Part shown: positions 58,911 to 64,000 of the stretch, piece after piece
Position numbering within the stretch: the stretch's first letter is position 1
Layout: each line of letters opens with the position of its first letter
NCBI RefSeq assembly: GCF_003646465.1
Contig: NZ_QZEX01000010.1
Span: 1 to 64,000, forward strand
Source: Chachezhania antarctica
GTDB lineage: Bacteria > Pseudomonadota > Alphaproteobacteria > Rhodobacterales > Rhodobacteraceae
DNA: 64,000 nt
Direction: 5' to 3'
Notes under the pieces: generated by a model
Told to the model about the DNA's origin: nothing
The model's input: the letters and a program-made list of their open reading frames with translations, nothing else
Database searches by the model: none
Program-made: the position numbers and the translations under genes

Positions 58911-60068
58911 GTGAACGTGATCCAAACCCATCTCACCCTGCCGGAAGGCTGGACCAAAGGTGCTGTCATGGCGCTAATTTCAGAGGTTGCCCCGCATATA
59001 GGCCTGCGCCCGGCGCGCTTGGCAGTTCTGAACTACATCATCGGGCGCACCCGCGCATCCGACTGGACCTCTCCCCATCGTGAACCGGTGTTTTTTGGCG
59101 CGCAAGATCTCGCAGCGGTCGAACTTGGCAAGACGTCGCGCCAGTTGCGAACGGATGAGGCCGCGCTGGCCAAGCTTGGGCTGATCGTGAAACGTGTCGC
59201 GGCGAATGGGGCCCGCTATGGTCGCGCTGGCCTAGGCTTGATACTGACTCCGCTGATCGCGCGACTGGAAGAGTTCATAGCCCTTCGCGATCGGCTCCGT
59301 GCGGAACGGAGGCATTTGCGCGCTTTGAAGGATCTTCGGTCCCTTCGTTTGCGTCACATGAAACGGTGCATCGCCGCCCTGCCCTCCTCGGCTATCAAAG
59401 ATCCTGAGATCGTCAAGATTCTCGCCAGTTTCGATAAATGGCCACGCAGCGATGCGTTAAGCCGTCTTGGTCTGGAGCGGCTCAACGCCCATTTGAAGGC
59501 CAGTTCCGATCTGTGCAACAGCCTTGATGACTGGCTTGAAAAACGTGGGCTTTCTTCCGACCAGCCAGCGGAAAACTTCCGGCCCTTTACACAAAACACC
59601 AGAGAAGAAACTCAAACTGTAAAGACGCCGCCCGCTGTGGATAACTCTGGAAGACATGCGGAAATCGCACAGAGTGAACCGCCATCATCAATTCCCTGCC
59701 CCGCGCCACCCGCTCTGACGCCAGAGAATCTATATCGCATTGCCGGCGACGGCTTACGCATGATGCTTGACGCGAGCCGAGATCAGAACCGACCTCTCAA
59801 AGAGCGCGACATCATCGAGGCTGCCTGGGCGTTGCTGCCGATGCTCGATATCCATGCTTCAGTTTGGCATGAGGGCCAGAGCACCTTGGGCGACCACGGG
59901 TTGGCTTTCTGCCTACTATTGGTTGATGCGCAGCGAGATCACCCGAGCTACCCTGTTCGCAATCCTGGCGGTTTGATGCGCGAACTGATCCGTCGAGCCA
60001 AGGCAGGAAGGCTGGACTTCGATGCAAGCGTTGCGGCTCTGCAAAAACGGCGCAATGGGGTGAGGTAG
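58911..60068 (+). CDS. repC: RepC plasmid replication initiator (solitary)
   Basis: 385 residues. RepC pattern: LRPARLAVLNYIIGRTRASDW near the N-terminus, a winged helix FFGAQDLAAVELGKTSRQLRTDEAALAKLGLI (about 66-97), long basic helices, and the C-terminal GLMRELIRRAKAGRLDFDASVAAL, the typical family end. In repABC plasmids RepC starts replication from an origin inside its own gene. Here no repA or repB precedes it, matching the solitary-repC replicons known in roseobacters. The region just upstream encodes a probable ctRNA. This is the strongest evidence that the window is plasmid DNA. Confidence 0.9.
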   Translation: MNVIQTHLTLPEGWTKGAVMALISEVAPHIGLRPARLAVLNYIIGRTRASDWTSPHREPVFFGAQDLAAVELGKTSRQLRTDEAALAKLGLIVKRVAANGARYGRAGLGLILTPLIARLEEFIALRDRLRAERRHLRALKDLRSLRLRHMKRCIAALPSSAIKDPEIVKILASFDKWPRSDALSRLGLERLNAHLKASSDLCNSLDDWLEKRGLSSDQPAENFRPFTQNTREETQTVKTPPAVDNSGRHAEIAQSEPPSSIPCPAPPALTPENLYRIAGDGLRMMLDASRDQNRPLKERDIIEAAWALLPMLDIHASVWHEGQSTLGDHGLAFCLLLVDAQRDHPSYPVRNPGGLMRELIRRAKAGRLDFDASVAALQKRRNGVR

Positions 60069-60131
60069 AGTTTCCAACCCGCAACTGAACTTGCCCAAAA
60101 ACGCGCTGAAAATCTCGTAATGAAGTTTATG

Positions 60132-60965
60132 TTAAGGTAATCTCCAGATCCCTTCGTCCTGAACCACCCGGGATTCTGAAAGAAGCTTCTCCAGATGCGC
60201 CGCGGCATTTCGTTCGGCGGCCATTGCAATATGCGGGTCAGATTTTTTGTAAACAGAAGTGGCGATATTCTGGAGCGAGTCGGAGGTACTTGAGAGGTAC
60301 GCGAGAATCTCCGACTCACGACGCATCCGGTTGGCGAGCAACCGTTTGACGTACGGTCCCGGGTCCCGGAGTACAGGTCCGTGACCCGGCAGGCTGACCT
60401 TATCGTTGCGATCGATTAGCCGCTGAAGCTGGGTGCAGTAATCGCGCATGTTGCCGTCAGGGGGACTGACTATAGAACTGTTCCAACTCATCACGTGATC
60501 GCCTGTGAAAAGTACTCCATCCGGCCTCGCGAAGCAGAGGTGATCGCTCGCATGACCAGGTGTGTGCAGGACAGTAAGACCAGCGATCACCTGCCCGTCT
60601 TTCAAAAAGCCGTCAGGTTGAAACGCATCGTCAGGAAATGCGCGCGAAACATAAACCGGCAAACCTGTACGTTCGCGCAATGCCGGCACGGCCCCGAAAT
60701 GATCGGAATGGTGATGTGTCAAGAGAATTCCGGCAGGGTTGGCTCCCAAATTCTCGACGATTGCTTCGAAATGTGCACTGTCTTCTGCTGGACCGGGGTC
60801 GATAATGAACCGACCGTCAGGAGTATCAATGATATAGCTATTCGTCCCGTGATAGGTCATCTTCCCGGGATTGTTGGCAACGATCCTTAGGATTCCCTCG
60901 GCCACCTCTACGCCCTGCGCACGAGGAGGGTCAGGCTCACCGTAAAACATGTTGTTTCTTGTCAT
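60132..60965 (-). CDS. MBL-fold hydrolase (glyoxalase II/LACTB2-like)
   Basis: 277 residues with all metal ligands: THHHSDHFG (about 81-89), TPGHASDHL (about 134-142), FTGDHV and PGHGPVLRDPGPYVKRL. The LACTB2-like C-terminal winged helix is present (IATSVYKKSDPHIAMAAERNAAAHLEKLLSE). Family members cleave thioesters or RNA; a CoA-thioester role would fit the catabolic genes further right. It is convergent with repC and marks the change from plasmid backbone to cargo. Unrelated in sequence to the two ComEC-like MBL proteins at 22.7 and 27.3 kb. Confidence 0.85.
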   Translation of the reverse strand: MTRNNMFYGEPDPPRAQGVEVAEGILRIVANNPGKMTYHGTNSYIIDTPDGRFIIDPGPAEDSAHFEAIVENLGANPAGILLTHHHSDHFGAVPALRERTGLPVYVSRAFPDDAFQPDGFLKDGQVIAGLTVLHTPGHASDHLCFARPDGVLFTGDHVMSWNSSIVSPPDGNMRDYCTQLQRLIDRNDKVSLPGHGPVLRDPGPYVKRLLANRMRRESEILAYLSSTSDSLQNIATSVYKKSDPHIAMAAERNAAAHLEKLLSESRVVQDEGIWRLP

Positions 60966-61104
60966 TCTTTATGACCATGTATTGATTGCGAACAATCCGT
61001 ATCATGCAGCTCCGCCTCTTGCTCTTGCACAATTTCGGAAACCTCAAGCTGGTTTTCAGCGCCGGTCGAACCCGGCACTGGAACAAAGCAACGAAGCCCA
61101 GCGT

Positions 61105-61671
61105 TCAAACACGGCCCCGATTTTGGAACCCTGTATACAGCACCACAGCAATTGCCGCCTTGGCCAGATCTCCAAGCAGGAACGGGTAAAGCCCGGCGTT
61201 CATCAATTTTTCTCCATAGCCGATAAAGCCGCCCAGCCAGAAGAGCCCTGCGCAGTACATAAGCATGGAACCGAAAAGTACAGCGACAGTTGCTCTGAAT
61301 GCAGGCTGAAACCCTCTCAACTTTTGAACCATCCATCCAGCGGCAGCCGCTGCGAGTGCGAACCCAATCAAGTATCCGCCTGTGGGGCCGGCAATATAGA
61401 CCAATCCGGCCGGCGCGGGAGGCGTGCCAGCGAAAACCGGAAGGCCAAGCGCGCCTTCCAGAAGGTAGATTACTACAACAAGTCCACCGCGAACTGGACC
61501 CAGAAAAAGTCCAAGGCCCAGGACTGCTAGGGATTGGGTCGACATCGGAACCGGGTAGAAAGGAACCACGATTTTCGCGGAGAGTGTTAGAAGAATGGTG
61601 CCGATGAGTATAGTTGCGAACTCTCGGGACAGACTTGCGAGTGGTTGGCGTTGAGTAGATTCCAAATTCAT
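61105..61671 (-). CDS. bioY: BioY biotin transporter substrate-binding subunit
   Basis: 188 residues with six hydrophobic segments; the BioY core PFYPVPMSTQSLAVLGLGLFLGPVRGG and GPTGGYLIGFALAA is clear. It is the S-component of an ECF-type transporter that imports biotin. The gene sits immediately before the acyl-CoA dehydrogenase/biotin-dependent carboxylase genes on the same strand, which need biotin, so co-regulation makes sense. No ATPase or T-component is visible here; the general ECF module of the host would serve, or BioY may act alone. Confidence 0.93.
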   Translation of the reverse strand: MNLESTQRQPLASLSREFATILIGTILLTLSAKIVVPFYPVPMSTQSLAVLGLGLFLGPVRGGLVVVIYLLEGALGLPVFAGTPPAPAGLVYIAGPTGGYLIGFALAAAAAGWMVQKLRGFQPAFRATVAVLFGSMLMYCAGLFWLGGFIGYGEKLMNAGLYPFLLGDLAKAAIAVVLYTGFQNRGRV

Positions 61672-61724
61672 TTTGTTAGTCCTTGTGTCAGTTGGTCGTT
61701 GATATGGTTTTTGTAATGGTGAGT

Positions 61725-62891
61725 TCACATCCGCTTGGCGACCTCTTCGAGCATGACCTCGGTGGCACCGCCGCCGATGGCCTGGACACGGGCATCGCGC
61801 GACATGCGTTCCACGGGTGTTTCCCGCATATAGCCCATACCGCCATGGAACTGGACACAGTCGTAAAGCACGCTGTTTACCAGCTCGCCACAATAGGCCT
61901 TGACCATCGATACTTCTTTGACGCAATCGCGGCCCGCGGCATCTAGTGACGCAGCGTGATAGGTAAGCTGACGTCCCGCTTCAATCCGGGTCTGGCAATC
62001 GGCCAATCGCTGGCGCACTGCCTGCTTGTCCCACAGCACACCACCGAAAGCCTTGCGCTGCTTGACGTAATCCACAGTCATTTCCAGTGCGGATTGCGCC
62101 TCGGCGCAGGCCATTGCACCCAGCACGATCCGTTCGTTCTGGAAGTTCTTCATCACCGAGTAGAAGCCCCGGTTCACCTCCCCCAGCACGTTCTCTGCCG
62201 GGATGCGCACATCCTCGAAGATCAGTTCGGCGGTGTCCGAGCACAGCCAGCCGGTCTTGTTCAGCGCCCGGCCGACAGAGAACCCCGGCGTGCCCTTTTC
62301 GACCGTGAACATGGTGATCCCGCGCGAGCCCTTGGCGTCCGGGTCGGTCTTGGCGCCGACGAAATAGATGTCGCCATGCACGCCGTTGGTGATGAACATC
62401 TTGGTGCCGTTGATCACCCAGTCCGATCCGTCCTGCACCGCGCGCGTGCGCATCCCCGCCACGTCAGACCCGGCGCCCGGTTCGGTCACGGCCACTGCGG
62501 CAATCTTTTCGCCCGAGGTGATCGAGGGCATCCAGCGCGCCTTTTGTTCGGGCGTACCGGCGTTTTCAAGATGCGGCGAGGCCATGTCGGTATGGACCAG
62601 AACCGTGGCCGAAAACCCGCCGAAGGTGGAGCGACCCGCTTCCTCGGCCAGCACGACGCTGGACATCACATTTAGCCCTGCGCCGCCATATTGCTCGTCA
62701 TAGCGCATGCCCAGCACGCCCAGATCGCCCATCCGGCGCAGCACGTCACGCGGCACCATGCCATCCTTTTCCCAAGCGTCGGCCTTGGCCGTCACTTCGG
62801 TTTCGATGAAGCGGCGCAGCTGCGCGCGGATCATGTTCAGGTCCTCACTGAACGGGCCTGTGGCCGCATCAATCATGTCATGCTTGGTCAT
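61725..62891 (-). CDS. Acyl-CoA dehydrogenase (isovaleryl/citronellyl-CoA type)
   Basis: 388 residues, full length. FAD and substrate motifs: [15 protein letters not shown] (about 134-148), [28 protein letters not shown], and [35 protein letters not shown] at the end. The fold class is that of the isovaleryl-CoA/citronellyl-CoA dehydrogenases. With a carboxylase subunit next door (4-base overlap), the likely pathway is leucine/isovalerate or acyclic-terpene degradation, in which an acyl-CoA dehydrogenase makes the unsaturated acyl-CoA that the carboxylase uses. Which of these applies cannot be decided from this window. Confidence 0.9.
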   Translation of the reverse strand: MTKHDMIDAATGPFSEDLNMIRAQLRRFIETEVTAKADAWEKDGMVPRDVLRRMGDLGVLGMRYDEQYGGAGLNVMSSVVLAEEAGRSTFGGFSATVLVHTDMASPHLENAGTPEQKARWMPSITSGEKIAAVAVTEPGAGSDVAGMRTRAVQDGSDWVINGTKMFITNGVHGDIYFVGAKTDPDAKGSRGITMFTVEKGTPGFSVGRALNKTGWLCSDTAELIFEDVRIPAENVLGEVNRGFYSVMKNFQNERIVLGAMACAEAQSALEMTVDYVKQRKAFGGVLWDKQAVRQRLADCQTRIEAGRQLTYHAASLDAAGRDCVKEVSMVKAYCGELVNSVLYDCVQFHGGMGYMRETPVERMSRDARVQAIGGGATEVMLEEVAKRM

Positions 62892-64000
62892 TGGATTTCC
62901 TCTGGATCGAGTTTTACAAGGGGCGCTTGCCCGGCGACGGTGTCGCCGGCGGCGCAGTAGATTTCGGCTACGATGCCCGCAAACGGGGCGACCAGGCTTT
63001 GCAGCAGTTTCATCGCCTCAAGCACCACCAGTGTATCGCCCGCCGCGACCCGATCGCCGGGCGCGACCCGCAGTTCGACCACTGCACCGGGCATCGGCGC
63101 GACAAGCAAGTCTGCCCCGCGGACCTTTCCCGAAGCGCGTTGCAGGTGTCTGTCCTCCAGCGTTTCAATGGCAAACCCGGCCATACCATCCGGCGTTGAC
63201 AGAAACACCTGCCAGTGTTTTTTCGTGCGGCGCAGGTGCGCGGCGCGGGTAAAGGGCACGCCGCCAACGCGCCCTGTCAGGCGGTCGGCGGTCAGGCCGG
63301 GCGCTTCGACGGTAACAGGGGTGTCGTCCGGCAATCTGATCGTCAGATGCCTTTTATCGCCCGCCGCGCTGGTCGGGTCTTCGTCGCCCAAGGCCCAATA
63401 GAAGGCAGCGCCGGGCCGGCCTGCGGGCGCGGTCAGACGCCACGCACCTAGACCTTGCCAAGGGGTGTTCCCGGCCGTCGGGACCAGATGCAAATGCAGG
63501 GCCAGTGTGGCCAGCGCGCGGCTTTGCGCATCGGGTGCGGGGGGTGCCCACCCGTTCACAAACATCTCGACAAGCCCGGCGGTGTGATGCCGGATCGCGG
63601 CAAAGTCGGGATGAATTAACAAGGCGCGCTGAAACGCCAGGTTCAGCCCCAGCCCGCCCACGGCAAAGCCGTCGATTGCGGCCACGCTCTTGCGGATGGC
63701 CTGCGCCCGGTCCGGCGCATGGATGATCAGCTTGGCCAACATGGAATCGTAGTGATGGCCGACAGTTGAACCTTCCCCGACGCCCGTATCCAGCCGCACG
63801 CCCGAAGGCGGCACCCACAGCGTGATCCTGCCGGTTTCGGGGCGGTAATTCTCGGCCGGGTTTTCGGCGGCAACGCGCACTTCGATGGCGTGGCCTTCGA
63901 AGTGTACGTCGGGTTGCTGGAAAGTCAGCCGCTCGCCCCGCGCGATGCGCAACTGCCATTCGACCAAGTCGATTCCGGTGATCGCCTCGGTGACGGGATG
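62888..64000 (-). CDS. Acyl-CoA carboxylase biotin-carboxylase/BCCP subunit (5' end beyond window)
   Basis: 371 residues are visible, running off the right edge with HPVTEAITGIDLVEWQL at the border, the standard end of the biotin carboxylase ATP-grasp region. The C-terminal biotin carrier domain has the biotinylation motif as LEAMKLLQSLVAPFAG (the Lys is the attachment site; the usual EAMKM is EAMKL here). It is the alpha subunit of a methylcrotonyl-, geranyl- or similar acyl-CoA carboxylase; the beta subunit presumably lies further right. It overlaps the acyl-CoA dehydrogenase start (ATGA), so they form one operon. Confidence 0.88.
   Translation of the reverse strand, partial: HPVTEAITGIDLVEWQLRIARGERLTFQQPDVHFEGHAIEVRVAAENPAENYRPETGRITLWVPPSGVRLDTGVGEGSTVGHHYDSMLAKLIIHAPDRAQAIRKSVAAIDGFAVGGLGLNLAFQRALLIHPDFAAIRHHTAGLVEMFVNGWAPPAPDAQSRALATLALHLHLVPTAGNTPWQGLGAWRLTAPAGRPGAAFYWALGDEDPTSAAGDKRHLTIRLPDDTPVTVEAPGLTADRLTGRVGGVPFTRAAHLRRTKKHWQVFLSTPDGMAGFAIETLEDRHLQRASGKVRGADLLVAPMPGAVVELRVAPGDRVAAGDTLVVLEAMKLLQSLVAPFAGIVAEIYCAAGDTVAGQAPLVKLDPEEIQ

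Noticed and set aside
1-64000. CRISPR arrays, tRNA or rRNA genes
   Set aside because: No regularly spaced repeats and no tRNA-like or rRNA-like sequences were seen on either strand.

Overview
The window looks like 64 kb of a conjugative, repC-type alphaproteobacterial plasmid, or an element derived from one, most likely from the Rhodobacteraceae (roseobacter/Paracoccus group). The reasons are a GC-rich sequence with AT-richer accessory islands, a solitary RepC initiator with a convincing antisense countertranscript RNA, a VirB/VirD4 type IV secretion system with a VirD1/VirD2-like relaxosome and a VirC1/VirC2-like pair, and a backbone of plasmid housekeeping genes (large ParB, SSB, DUF932, RadC, strawberry-notch methylase-helicase, toprim protein, DUF2493/SLOG). 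No rRNA, tRNA, CRISPR array or intact insertion sequence was found.

Layout. (1) 0-22.3 kb: plasmid maintenance and 'early establishment' style genes, nearly all on the plus strand: ParB, an unrecognised PD-(D/E)XK-like nuclease, a truncated H-NS-like gene, SSB, a HEPN-like protein, DUF932, a short RadC, several small conserved plasmid proteins, a RES/Xre toxin-antitoxin pair, a 1,460-residue strawberry-notch protein, a toprim protein, DUF2493, WGR and DUF6429 proteins. Several of these genes carry related stem-within-stem leader RNAs directly next to the ribosome binding site. (2) 22.6-28.5 kb: an AT-richer island with a three-gene, translationally coupled operon: a ComEC-like metallo-beta-lactamase-fold (MBL) protein, an E2-E1-JAB ubiquitin-conjugation fusion, and a patatin-like phospholipase. 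A second MBL-fold gene converges on it. This is the best candidate for an undescribed system. It resembles type II CBASS but has no cyclase. (3) 29-36.7 kb: VirC1/VirC2-like proteins, an origin-of-transfer candidate, VirD1-like protein, VirD2-like relaxase and VirD4 coupling protein. (4) 36.7-46.0 kb: a minus-strand defence cassette (FitAB/VapBC-like toxin-antitoxin, MmeI/YeeA-like DNA methyltransferase, Abi_C-like protein, AlbA-type ATP-binding protein, DExH helicase, GIY-YIG protein) set between the two halves of the transfer region. (5) 46.2-57.5 kb: a compact virB operon (B1-B2-B3-B4-B7-like-transglycosylase-B5-unknown-B6-B8-B9-B10-B11), then small exported proteins on the other strand. 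(6) 58.7-60.1 kb: ctRNA and repC. (7) 60.1-64 kb: an MBL hydrolase, the biotin transporter subunit BioY, an acyl-CoA dehydrogenase and the biotin-carboxylase/BCCP subunit of an acyl-CoA carboxylase that runs off the right edge. This is a branched-chain acyl or terpenoid-type catabolic module beside a biotin importer.

How the parts fit: repC with its ctRNA handles copy control, ParB partition, RES/Xre and FitAB stable inheritance; the vir genes move the DNA; SSB, RadC, strawberry-notch and toprim proteins plausibly help incoming DNA become established; the two defence islands protect the host and its plasmid; the catabolic genes are cargo. All functions come from sequence motifs read by eye, with no database search.
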